This document shows positions 18,503-26,656 of a DNA stretch of 64,000 nt, piece after piece (position 1 is the stretch's first letter; each line of letters starts with the position of its first letter). The stretch is from assembly GCA_964343805.1 (NCBI GenBank), contig CAYFLR010000018.1, positions 1 through 64,000 of the forward strand. The letters run 5' to 3'. The DNA is from CAYFLR01 sp964343805 (lineage in GTDB: Bacteria > Bdellovibrionota_B > Oligoflexia > CAYFLR01). Made by a program: the position numbers and the translations under genes. The notes under the pieces are model-generated. The model did not search any database. It was given only the letters and a program-made list of their open reading frames with translations, and was not told the origin of the DNA.

Positions 18503-18746
18503 GAGGGCACCCTGTCATAAAGTGTCGTTCTTTTCTTAAATCTATTATACTTTTCGTCAGAATCCCTTTTTTAATTTAGAACCTCAATTAATTATATAGA
18601 AAACAGTGGGTTATCTAGGTGGGTCAGCGGGGGGTATCGGGACCCATTTGGAAATAAACATTTATTACAAAAAAGCTAAAGTTTTTCTGAAAAATACCGA
18701 TAAACTGGGTGGTTCTAGTGTTCTATTTTTTGTCACGGGAGTCTAT

Positions 18747-19922
18747 ATGCTTAAAGTCGTAACAACCTTTATTATTTCCCTACTGTTTTTTTCTTGTAAA
18801 CCTCGATTAGAGAATGAAACCAAAGATTTTGACACCCTTCCTGATGCCAATGAGTTTGTTCTTCAGGTGCAGGGACAAATTGATACCAGTTTTAATTCCC
18901 AAGCAACATGTGCTTCTCCCAACTATCAAAAGAGATTCAACTACTTAAATCCTTTCGATGGCCAAACTATTCACCAAGCTGCTGTGTCACGTTGTATGAA
19001 GTTTAAGCTCACTCGAACTAAATTAGGAAAAGAAAAGAACATACCTTTTGACTCAGCTACCGTTAGCTATTACCAGCTTGAAACGTTAGCAGAGCAGTTC
19101 TTTTGTCCTCATGAATATAAATCCTATGAAGAGAATAGACAAACCAGAGATCACTTTCAATATTATCGTCGTTACCGCTCCTGTGCTCGAAATAATTCAA
19201 AGATGATTGAAGCCACTATGGGTTACTTTATCCAGTTAGCAGCCAATGAGTCTATTCCTGGGCTCGAAAAATTTCATCAGGTTAAGCAAGTGAAGCCTCG
19301 ACTGCTCTCTAAAAAAGAGATTTCGGGTCTCTCTGTTGATGAATTCGAATTAGCTTTCAATACCAAATATGGTCAATCTGGAGCTCCTTTTCAAGTTGCA
19401 GTACCTGCTCTAGTAAGTGGTCTTGCGAGTCATGCGTTTTATGGGGATAAGATCTTTTACCAAAGTACAGAGGAAATTGCTAATAAGAAGCTAAAGGTAA
19501 AAGAAGTGCTGATGCGTCAACTGGCTGTCTCCCAAAATTTGGTGAGTTATAAGCACAATGCTAAGAGTATTCTTGCTATGCCGGAAACCTGTCATCGCAA
19601 ACTAGAGGATGCCTGTCTTTCTTTTAAGTGCACTTCGGTTGAGCTTCGTCATAATAAATTGAACTTTAGCAGTGAATATCAGACATGCAAAATGGACCTT
19701 TTTGAGTCGCTCAGAGTCTTTAGTTCCATTATTTTACTGCCCATTACTTTGAGTGCAAATCTCTTTACTCCTTTCTCAGATAATGAACTGGATGTAGAAG
19801 CGCTTGAAAACTTGAATGACCTCCAGTTCCACATACTGTCAGATAAAAAGAAAAGAATTTATGTAGAAGAAGAGTGGGATGTGGATGAATTGGATCGTTA
19901 CTTTCGCTTACTGGGAATCTAG
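18747..19922 (+). CDS. lipoprotein of unknown function
   Basis: The frame is open further upstream, but the chosen ATG begins a lipoprotein signal peptide (MLKVVTTFIISLLFFSC) and is preceded by a CGGGAG ribosome binding site six bases away. The mature protein of about 375 residues has roughly nine cysteines, suggesting disulfides in the periplasm, and no family motif I recognise. It sits between the two paralogous low-complexity lipoproteins on the opposite strand. It ends in a shared bidirectional terminator with the second HU gene. Confidence 0.7.
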   Translation: MLKVVTTFIISLLFFSCKPRLENETKDFDTLPDANEFVLQVQGQIDTSFNSQATCASPNYQKRFNYLNPFDGQTIHQAAVSRCMKFKLTRTKLGKEKNIPFDSATVSYYQLETLAEQFFCPHEYKSYEENRQTRDHFQYYRRYRSCARNNSKMIEATMGYFIQLAANESIPGLEKFHQVKQVKPRLLSKKEISGLSVDEFELAFNTKYGQSGAPFQVAVPALVSGLASHAFYGDKIFYQSTEEIANKKLKVKEVLMRQLAVSQNLVSYKHNAKSILAMPETCHRKLEDACLSFKCTSVELRHNKLNFSSEYQTCKMDLFESLRVFSSIILLPITLSANLFTPFSDNELDVEALENLNDLQFHILSDKKKRIYVEEEWDVDELDRYFRLLGI

Positions 19923-19942
19923 TATAGGTAGCCAAACAAAAT

Positions 19943-19987
19943 AAAAAAAAGGCCGACAGCAAGGTAAGTTGCTGTCGGCCTTTTTTA
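19943..19987. terminator. strong bidirectional terminator
   Basis: GGCCGACAGCAA and TTGCTGTCGGCC form a perfect 12-bp stem with a GGTAAG loop. Eight A residues precede the stem and six T residues follow it, so it ends transcription of both the rightward lipoprotein gene and the leftward HU gene. Confidence 0.95.
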
Positions 19988-20006
19988 TTAAGCAATAAAT
20001 AAAGAT

Positions 20007-20276
20007 TTATTTTACTTTTGCTTTTAATTCTTTTCCTGGACGGAATACAGGAACTTTACGGGCTTTAATTTTGATCTCTTCGCCAGTTTGTGGGTTACGG
20101 CCTTTGCGAGCTTTACGTTTTACAGCTGTAAATGTACCAAAACCAACTAATCTTACATCATCTTTCTTCATTGTTTTAGAAACAATGGTTGTGAAGGCAT
20201 TGAGCCAATTTTCGGTGGAAGATTTAGTCATTTTAGTTTGACGAGAAATGGCTTCTACTAATTCAGCTTTGTTCAT
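20007..20276 (-). CDS. HU-family DNA-binding protein, second copy
   Basis: An 89-residue HU protein. From the GFGTF strand to the C-terminus it is nearly identical to the copy at 6434-6703; differences lie mostly in the N-terminal helices (ISRQTKMTKSSTENW against LAKQTKTTKAASEQW). The DNA-binding arm RNPQTGEEI is intact. The ribosome binding site GGAGAGGAC precedes the ATG. It has its own promoter, similar to that of the first copy, and a strong terminator. Two HU subunits would allow homo- and heterodimers. Confidence 0.95.
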   Translation of the reverse strand: MNKAELVEAISRQTKMTKSSTENWLNAFTTIVSKTMKKDDVRLVGFGTFTAVKRKARKGRNPQTGEEIKIKARKVPVFRPGKELKAKVK

Positions 20277-20331
20277 AATGTCCTCTCCTACTATTAGTTA
20301 ATAAAACCCTAATCTGATTGAATCTTGCAAA

Positions 20332-20360
20332 AGATTAGCATGGACAAAGTTGCTAGTAAA
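20332..20360 (-). promoter_or_regulatory. predicted sigma-70 promoter of the second HU gene
   Basis: Reading leftward, TTTACT and TAATCT are 17 bases apart with a TGC extended-10. The segment from CTTTAC to CCATGCTA aligns without gaps with the promoter of the first HU gene. Confidence 0.55.
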
Positions 20361-20476
20361 GGGATTATAGAAAAAAAATAGAGGAGGGGGTTAATTTTCT
20401 GTTTGATTAAAAAAATACCCCTATAACATTGAGCTATAGAGGCATTTAAACTACTCAAAATTGTATTGTTGGCTAA

Positions 20477-22558
20477 CTATTTTGATTTACTCTTGTCTAC
20501 AAGTTTGTCTAGATTCTTTTTAAAGATCCCAGCTAGGCCACATGTTTTCTTCTTCTCATCAGATCCATTTCTTTGTAGGGAGCACTGGCTTAAAGCCACT
20601 TTATAAGCATCTAAAAGGTGATCTTTTTCTAAAGATGCTATGATCTTAATAAGAGCATCATTATGTCTAGTTGGATTGTCTTTATTAGCAAATGGAATCA
20701 ATTGGAATGGAAACTCAGCTTTAGGATCACGGCTAAGAACAACCTTCATAAGAACCCAACGATCTCCATTTTCAAAGGAGTATTCGGTCAAGAATTCGAT
20801 GTCTTCAATGCCAGACTTACGTAGCCAGAAACCTTTATTGGCTTTCTTAACTTTACCAATAACTAAGTCGAGGGTTTTACACTTATCTTCTACGGTTTCC
20901 TTGAATGTCATAATATTAGGAGTCACAAAGTAAGCAACGGGTGCAAAGCAAGGCTCATAAATATCTAGATTAGGTCCTTTAGTAACTACATCTTCCATCG
21001 CTTCTGTTTCACCTTGTGCAATCGCTTGGCCATCCTCTCCAACTGAGGTGCCTTCAGAAGAGGGGCTCTCTCCAGCAGTATCTAATCCTTCAGATGTTGA
21101 AACATCAGAGCTTGGTGTACCAAAGCCTTGGTCATAGGCATCAGTACCACTTGTTGATGGGGATTCGAGTCCTTCAGTGTCAAGAGTATCGGCTGAATAT
21201 TTATATTCCCCAACTTCGCTGAATGCGGCTGATGGTTCGCCACTGGGATCATCAAGAATAGAATCAATATCATTTCCATCTAAGGTCCACTCAGGTAAAT
21301 CAGAGCTTGCTTCTGCGAGTATAGGCTCATCTGGGTCAACTGAAGCCCAGTAATCACTTAAGTTGGAACTTGAACTGGCGTAAATATCATTTCCATCGAT
21401 CCCGGAGGCGATGGGCTCTTCACCAAAGTCAGCTTCATCCAATTCAAATATGAAATCACTGCTATCTAAGGAGCCTAACTCTGGAATGTCAGCAACAAGA
21501 TTATCTTCGTAGCTGTATCCACCACCATCATAATCTAAAGAGCCAGCAAAGTTGGTGTCATAACCATCGCTGGTTTGATCATAACCACCGCTGAATGTGG
21601 GATCAGAGATTTCTAAATCACCCATAGAATCAAGATCAAGTTCTAGCTCAGAAGCTCCCCAGGAACTACTACCATAATCATAGGTATCGAGAGAAGGAGA
21701 AGGAGCTGGTGAATAATTAAAACCATCATAACTCACAGAATTACTGGTTCCAGGATACATGTTTCCATCCATCCCACAGTAACCGCCAGAGGCTTTTACT
21801 AGGTTGGCTACCAGCCAGGCATCCCAACCGCTATCGTCGGATGACCAGTCGGTTCCTCCGCCCCAATCATAAGAATCACCGGAATCAAAACCACCGCCAC
21901 CGCCACCGCCCCAGTCGTCACCGCCCCAATCATAGCTGCTGTCATCAAAAGAATAATCATAGTTATCAACTTCATAAGATGTGGTATCACCCCATCCACC
22001 GCCACCACCATAGTCATAGTCATAAGTATCATAGCTAGTGTCATAGCTAGTGTCATAGCTTGTGTCATAGCTTGTGTCATAGGCTTGGAAGTCAGATCCG
22101 TCTGTGCTTAAATCACTATAATCATAGGTAAACTGGCTGTCATAAGTGTCTTCACTCATATATCCAGAGTAATCTTCTGCAGAAAAGGTATTACTGAAAT
22201 CATCAGTGGAAGAAAACTCATCTCCACAGGTGGCTACCAAGTTGGCTAATTGTCCACCTGTTAAACTGGCCAATTGAGCTTCGGTTACTCCAGTGCTGCT
22301 ATTGTTATTGTTATCAGAAGCTTGATCTTTCTTATGATAGAAGACCATAAATAAGGCACTCTTCATTCGGTTTTCATATTGCTCTTGAGTTAAACCGGCC
22401 TTGTTAACTTTGGGAGCTTCCTTTTTTTCTGTGACTTCTTCATCGTTTCCATTTTTATTGGAATTGTTTAAAGATTTGGTGGAACTCGTTTGTTGACTAC
22501 ACTGCCAAAGCAAGCTAAGTAGGCAAAAAGTAAGAAATAATTTTAATAGGGTCGACAT
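20477..22558 (-). CDS. large Asp/Ser/Tyr/Gly-rich lipoprotein
   Basis: The lipoprotein signal ends in LLWQC. Residues ~100-480 are low complexity: Tyr-Asp-Thr-Ser repeats, Gly/Trp/Asp runs (DWGGDDWGGGGGGG) and acidic Ser-rich stretches. The C-terminal ~160 residues are a folded domain with CFAPVAYFVTPNIMTF, a later DKCKTLDL, GFWLRKSG and RWVLMKVVLS, matching the domain in the smaller lipoprotein at 17345-18502. A short Cys pair (SQCSLQ, KTCGLA) is also shared. The family is unknown to me. The acidic repeat may bind calcium or serve as a flexible surface stalk. The two genes look like an old duplication with independent growth of the repeat part. Confidence 0.75.
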   Translation of the reverse strand: MSTLLKLFLTFCLLSLLWQCSQQTSSTKSLNNSNKNGNDEEVTEKKEAPKVNKAGLTQEQYENRMKSALFMVFYHKKDQASDNNNNSSTGVTEAQLASLTGGQLANLVATCGDEFSSTDDFSNTFSAEDYSGYMSEDTYDSQFTYDYSDLSTDGSDFQAYDTSYDTSYDTSYDTSYDTYDYDYGGGGGWGDTTSYEVDNYDYSFDDSSYDWGGDDWGGGGGGGFDSGDSYDWGGGTDWSSDDSGWDAWLVANLVKASGGYCGMDGNMYPGTSNSVSYDGFNYSPAPSPSLDTYDYGSSSWGASELELDLDSMGDLEISDPTFSGGYDQTSDGYDTNFAGSLDYDGGGYSYEDNLVADIPELGSLDSSDFIFELDEADFGEEPIASGIDGNDIYASSSSNLSDYWASVDPDEPILAEASSDLPEWTLDGNDIDSILDDPSGEPSAAFSEVGEYKYSADTLDTEGLESPSTSGTDAYDQGFGTPSSDVSTSEGLDTAGESPSSEGTSVGEDGQAIAQGETEAMEDVVTKGPNLDIYEPCFAPVAYFVTPNIMTFKETVEDKCKTLDLVIGKVKKANKGFWLRKSGIEDIEFLTEYSFENGDRWVLMKVVLSRDPKAEFPFQLIPFANKDNPTRHNDALIKIIASLEKDHLLDAYKVALSQCSLQRNGSDEKKKTCGLAGIFKKNLDKLVDKSKSK
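22026..22085 (-). repeat. 12-bp tandem repeat, about five copies
   Basis: Units of the form TCATAGCTNGTG repeat five times and encode Tyr-Asp-Thr-Ser in the large lipoprotein. Two subtypes (GCTAGTG and GCTTGTG) occur as blocks, which points to recent slippage, so repeat number may vary between strains. Confidence 0.8.
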
Positions 22559-22734
22559 TTGATCCTCCCAAATTGATAGGCCTTAAAATTAAGCTAGGCT
22601 TCCATTTGTTACTAAGTATCTTATCGGAATCTAATTTGGGAAATTGAAGTATTGTCTTAAGGCTTTAAAATTAAAGAATAAAATGAAGGGGCAATTGTTG
22701 TCAAAATAGATGGCTCTTTTTTCTTTTGATCAAA

Positions 22735-23586
22735 TCAATTGCTACCATGGTTTTGGGCCATCTCTCTCACCGCTTCCGTCCAGTTCACGTGGGATATAGC
22801 TACATTGGCAATGCCATGGAGATATTTTTGAAAATGGGTATCGGGAGATCGAAGTTTCCCTGGTAACATGGCTGCCACCTGCAGGGAGAAAATACACAAT
22901 TCTCCATTATTACATTGGGTGAACATGGGACCACCGGAAGATCCTGTTTCTGAATCACAATCATGAAGTAAAATTCCCTGCCATTCACTACCGTAAGCAT
23001 ACTTAATGGTGCAAGTTTCTTGGTACTGTAAAAAGGCTTGGGTGAGATTTGGATTTTTACTCATACCAGCTAAACTTATCTTCCGTTCAGCTGCTGGGGT
23101 TTCATCACTGATCTCGAAAAAGGGGAGGGGATTGCCATTCACATCGATGGGATGATGCTCAAGGACTAGAATAGCCCAGTCATTGGCTCGATCATCACCA
23201 TCATACCCACCAAACTTGGCATCGGTAACAAGCATTTTTTGTACATCTTCCGGAGAAGGCCCTAAATTCGCTTGAGGAACAAAATAGAGTTCTGTACTCA
23301 GGTCAAGGTTTTGTCCACTTTTTGGTATACAATGTTCGGCAGTTAAAACCAAGCGAACTCCTACCAGAGCACCAGTGCACTCAACCTTACTTCCCTTTAG
23401 GATCGCTCCCACGGAGTTAAGTGCTTTGTTATGAGAACTAGTTACCGGAACCCGATCATCTCTGCCATAGACATGTTTCACTTCACTGGAGTTTTCCTTT
23501 TCATTCTCGGTTCTACTTTTACAGGAAGAAGCAATAAATAGACTAGAAATGATTAAAATCAAAAGAGCAGTTGTTTTTAAATTCAT
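22735..23586 (-). CDS. trypsin/V8-like serine protease lipoprotein
   Basis: I chose the second possible ATG because GGGGA sits 5 bases upstream and because it begins a clean lipoprotein signal (MNLKTTALL... IASSC). The catalytic triad is visible: His in LTAEHC, Asp in ANDWAILVLEHH and Ser in DSETGSSGGPMF. The fold is the trypsin-like S1/V8 type. It would be anchored to a membrane and act in the periplasm or at the surface. It is a second trypsin-like lipoprotein in the window; unlike the one at 10460-12166 it has no repeat domain and no IVGG start. Confidence 0.85.
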   Translation of the reverse strand: MNLKTTALLILIISSLFIASSCKSRTENEKENSSEVKHVYGRDDRVPVTSSHNKALNSVGAILKGSKVECTGALVGVRLVLTAEHCIPKSGQNLDLSTELYFVPQANLGPSPEDVQKMLVTDAKFGGYDGDDRANDWAILVLEHHPIDVNGNPLPFFEISDETPAAERKISLAGMSKNPNLTQAFLQYQETCTIKYAYGSEWQGILLHDCDSETGSSGGPMFTQCNNGELCIFSLQVAAMLPGKLRSPDTHFQKYLHGIANVAISHVNWTEAVREMAQNHGSN

Positions 23587-23748
23587 ATATTCCCCATTAG
23601 AAAACATTATTTTTCCAACCTCCCCTTCGGTGAAATGGCAATTATACTTTAGCTCTTTTTACTACTTATTGCTAAATACCCATTCTTTTTTTAATTTTTT
23701 GCTCTTTTCAACCGAGAAGAAAGAGGAGCCAATTTATAAGAGTTGAAA

Positions 23749-24840
23749 ATGAGAAGCTATACCTATCTATACATTATATTATTGGGACTGATCTTTTTCT
23801 TTTCCTTTGCACCTCTCCAAGCGGGTCTTTGCAAAAGAATATCTTTCAAGTTTCAAGATTGGATGGCCCAAGTTCGCTCTAATCCTATAGAGTTTAGCAG
23901 TAAAGAGCGACAAGAAATGGAAAATTGGCTAAAAAAAACAACCCTTTCTCAGAGTCATAAGCCAGTTATTTTAGAGGATCACACATTACTACAGATTCGC
24001 CACCTTAACCCTACTCTGATAGAAAAAATCTTTCACTACCCCCATGGGAGAGCGGTACCTTGGAGGGATATTGATACACGAATGAAGGAAAATAAATTTA
24101 AAGTGGTAGATAATCCCACTTTTGATTTCCTAGTGAATAGAATCTACAGTCGACTGTATGATCGCTATGAAGGGAGTGAATTTCAACCCCAATATGATCC
24201 AGTGACTTTACTCATTTTGCAAATAAAAGAAGCTACAAAATGGTCCAAAGAACGTGTTCAAAAAGTTAAAGAAGATCTGGCTCAACGTATTTTAGAGTCT
24301 GAGGGACTCAGTAATTTAAATGGGGAGGCCAATCCTGCATATGAAATTAAAGTGATTAATAGTGGTAATTCAATCCGCACTCCCGATGGACAGACTCTCA
24401 AAATCCTGCAAAAACTAGAGGGGGGAACACTGGTTATTGAAATGCCTTTTGAAGGTGTGATGCAAACTCAGTCTTACTTAAACTTACAAATTGTTTCAAA
24501 ATACCTAGGTGAATTCAAAAAGCCCCAAGATCGCCCCGTTGGTTTTGAAGGGGAAGTTACGGCTGATGGAAGATTTTTTATTCTTGATGGTCATCATCGA
24601 ACCAAAGCATACGGTATGGTGAATCAGATGAAAATTCCTGCCTTACTGAAACCCCATCAAAATGGTCGCTACTATGCTAAATCCCATCTTTCAATTTTGA
24701 GGTTCTATGCTGTATGGGATAATATTCCGGTAAGTGATCGAAATCATGTTTATCGTGAAAGTAAAGAGGGGAGGGGGTACCAAGCTATTTATCCGCTTTA
24801 TTATAAATATGTGGAGAGTGGTTTAGAGCAAGGGTGGTGA
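23749..24840 (+). CDS. secreted protein with a ParB/Srx-like DGHHR motif
   Basis: The ATG is preferred over an upstream TTG because AAGAG lies 6 bases before it. The signal peptide ends near FAPLQA, so the protein is exported. The middle is helical and basic. At about residues 276-290 is FFILDGHHRTKAY, the nucleotide-binding signature of the ParB/sulfiredoxin-like superfamily (DGxHRxxA). This fold is normally cytoplasmic (ParB CTPase, Srx, phosphotransferases), so a secreted copy is unusual and may be an effector, nuclease or kinase-like enzyme. The first repeat array begins 12 bases after its stop. Confidence 0.6.
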   Translation: MRSYTYLYIILLGLIFFFSFAPLQAGLCKRISFKFQDWMAQVRSNPIEFSSKERQEMENWLKKTTLSQSHKPVILEDHTLLQIRHLNPTLIEKIFHYPHGRAVPWRDIDTRMKENKFKVVDNPTFDFLVNRIYSRLYDRYEGSEFQPQYDPVTLLILQIKEATKWSKERVQKVKEDLAQRILESEGLSNLNGEANPAYEIKVINSGNSIRTPDGQTLKILQKLEGGTLVIEMPFEGVMQTQSYLNLQIVSKYLGEFKKPQDRPVGFEGEVTADGRFFILDGHHRTKAYGMVNQMKIPALLKPHQNGRYYAKSHLSILRFYAVWDNIPVSDRNHVYRESKEGRGYQAIYPLYYKYVESGLEQGW

Positions 24841-24852
24841 ACCCTACAACCT

Positions 24853-25086
24853 CGACTGCCATATAGTCCATAAACAAATTATTAACAGCCTCAATGTCAG
24901 GTTTAGAGCACTTTCGACTGCCATATAGCTTACTTACGAATTATAAAGGAGCTCAATGTCAGGTTTAGAGCACTTTCGACTGCCATATAGCTTACTTACA
25001 AATTATAAAGGAGCTCAATGACAGGTTTAGAGCACTTTCGACTGCCATATAGCACACTTACAAATTATAAAGGAGCTCAATGTCAG
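24853..25086 (+). repeat. array of four 62-bp palindromic repeats (left array)
   Basis: Four units start exactly 62 bases apart (24853, 24915, 24977, 25039). Each has a CGACTGCCATATAG head and a CTCAATGTCAG tail; head and tail pair imperfectly (9 of 12 positions) to give a hairpin of about 45 bases. A 14-base linker (GTTTAGAGCACTTT) joins the units. The first unit is the most diverged and its centre (ATTAACAG) resembles the units of the right array at 53986-54303, which runs in the opposite orientation. The array fills most of the 337-base gap upstream of the transposase gene; no gene is seen in that gap. Confidence 0.95.
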
Positions 25087-25177
25087 GTCTTAACTTTTTG
25101 ATTGCTTAATTACATTTTTTTGGTTAGTAAACGCATTCCATCCTTCATGCTTTTGGATGGCCTTTCGGGAGATTCTT

Positions 25178-25945
25178 ATGAGTCCATTAGCTTATCATTT
25201 GATTCTAAGATTACTTGATAACCGAGTTATTATAACCACTCCATCAAAACGAGCGATTCTGATTCAAACCATTAATAAGCTATCATTACAAAGAAAATTA
25301 TTGGCCTGGAGAATGGCTGATACTCATCTTCACCTGCTTATAGTGAATAATCGTAGAGAGGCCGGTGAATTTGCACGGGTTGTGGAAATGGCTTTAAAGA
25401 GAAGGTTGGATTTGGATATTGGCTTCTCACCCGCTTATATCAAACAAATTCACGGACAGCAGCATTTTATTAAAACCTTCTTTTATATTTTGGGGCAAGG
25501 TCAGCATCATAAAATTCTGAATGATCCTTTTCATGAGGCGAGCAATGTTCTTGACATAATAGGCTTACGAACTATTAACTCCCATGCTGCCACCCTAGTA
25601 AATCAATATTTACCTCGTGTCAATAAGGAGGCCGTTTTAAATTTGCTAAATATAAATCTTGATAAAACCATTAAAGACTTCTCTGTATTGAGGGCTGCAA
25701 CAGCATCCGTTGTTGGAGTTGACAAATTTCATAAGAGGGTTGATTCCGAAATTGATGTTCGGGCAGCTGCCATAAAAATTGTAGGCAACAAATTGCCTGT
25801 TTCGACTCTAGCGAAACAGCTAGATGTTTCACAGCGAACCATTTATAGGCTGAAAAAGAGACAGGCCAATCCGATGATAATAGAAGCCCTAAAATCTCAG
25901 TTAAAAATGAGGCAAGAATTTGACCAATCATTAACTGCGAGATAA
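25178..25945 (+). CDS. Y1-type transposase-like protein (RAYT-like) with C-terminal HTH
   Basis: The start with CGGGAG upstream is chosen. The HUH nuclease signature is THLHLLIV (His-Leu-His, about residues 49-51), and a candidate catalytic tyrosine is in FFYILGQGQHH (about residue 103), as in IS200/IS605-related and REP-associated tyrosine transposases. The C-terminal ~50 residues hold a helix-turn-helix (STLAKQLDVSQRTIYRLKK). REP-associated enzymes bind and nick palindromic repeats next to their own gene, and the array of palindromes lies 92 bases upstream, so the pairing fits a REPtron-like unit. The protein appears full length. Confidence 0.75.
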   Translation: MSPLAYHLILRLLDNRVIITTPSKRAILIQTINKLSLQRKLLAWRMADTHLHLLIVNNRREAGEFARVVEMALKRRLDLDIGFSPAYIKQIHGQQHFIKTFFYILGQGQHHKILNDPFHEASNVLDIIGLRTINSHAATLVNQYLPRVNKEAVLNLLNINLDKTIKDFSVLRAATASVVGVDKFHKRVDSEIDVRAAAIKIVGNKLPVSTLAKQLDVSQRTIYRLKKRQANPMIIEALKSQLKMRQEFDQSLTAR

Positions 25946-25981
25946 AATATTGGCGCTAATTAAATTAAACAAGAGGTAAAT

Positions 25982-26656
25982 ATGCGTTTCTATTTGGTCT
26001 TTCTTATTTCGCTTATCTTCGGTTGTGAAGAAAACATCCAACATAAAGCTAAGTTTGATAAAACCAGTTACACATTGGGCTACGTCTCAGCCAAACAACT
26101 CGTTCAAAAGAGGTTGAAATTTGATCCTGATTCCGTGCTGGCCGGAATGGAAGATGTATTGAAAGGAAAGCCTGCTCGAGTTACTGAGAAAGAGATGGAA
26201 GAAATTACAGCCAAAGTCAATCAGGCTTTAGCTGAAAAAGCTAAGAAGCAGGCTGAAAACAATAGACAAAATGCCCTAAAATTTTTAGCGGAGAATGGCA
26301 AAAGAAAGGGAATTATTGCCTTGAAAAGTGGGGTCCAAATTTTGGTTTTACGTAAGGCAGACGGCCCAAAGCCTACAGTGAATGACATGGTAACGGTTCA
26401 TTATGCCGGACATTTATTAAGTGGGGTTGAATTTGATAGCACCTACCGAAGAAGAGAAGCTGTTAAAATTGGTATTAAAAATACTATGCGAGGTTTAGCG
26501 GAGGCTTTTTTACATATGCCGGTGGGAGCTCGTTATAGAGTATATATTCCACCAGAGTTGGGTTATGGGGAAAAAGGTACCAGTAATGTTCCACCTAATT
26601 CGCTTCTCATATTTGATGTGGAAATGTTGCAGATTCAGACTGTTAAAACGAACTAA
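25982..26656 (+). CDS. FKBP-type peptidyl-prolyl isomerase, Mip-like lipoprotein
   Basis: A lipoprotein signal ends in LIFGC. Residues ~25-95 form the helical FKBP-N dimerisation region (YTLGYVSAKQL, PDSVLAGMEDVL). The C-terminal ~110 residues are the FKBP catalytic domain, with VTVHYAGHLLSGVEFDSTY, ELGYGEKGTSNVPPNSLLIFDVEML. It assists folding of periplasmic or outer-membrane proteins. A good ribosome binding site (AGAGGTAA) precedes the ATG. It is convergent with hemL and overlaps its 3' end by 14 bases. Confidence 0.92.
   Translation: MRFYLVFLISLIFGCEENIQHKAKFDKTSYTLGYVSAKQLVQKRLKFDPDSVLAGMEDVLKGKPARVTEKEMEEITAKVNQALAEKAKKQAENNRQNALKFLAENGKRKGIIALKSGVQILVLRKADGPKPTVNDMVTVHYAGHLLSGVEFDSTYRRREAVKIGIKNTMRGLAEAFLHMPVGARYRVYIPPELGYGEKGTSNVPPNSLLIFDVEMLQIQTVKTN

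Noticed and set aside
24853..25086. CRISPR-like array (regular repeats with palindromic parts)
   Set aside because: The stretches between palindromes are themselves repeated, so there are no unique spacers; the period is the same through the whole 62-bp unit, and there are no cas genes.
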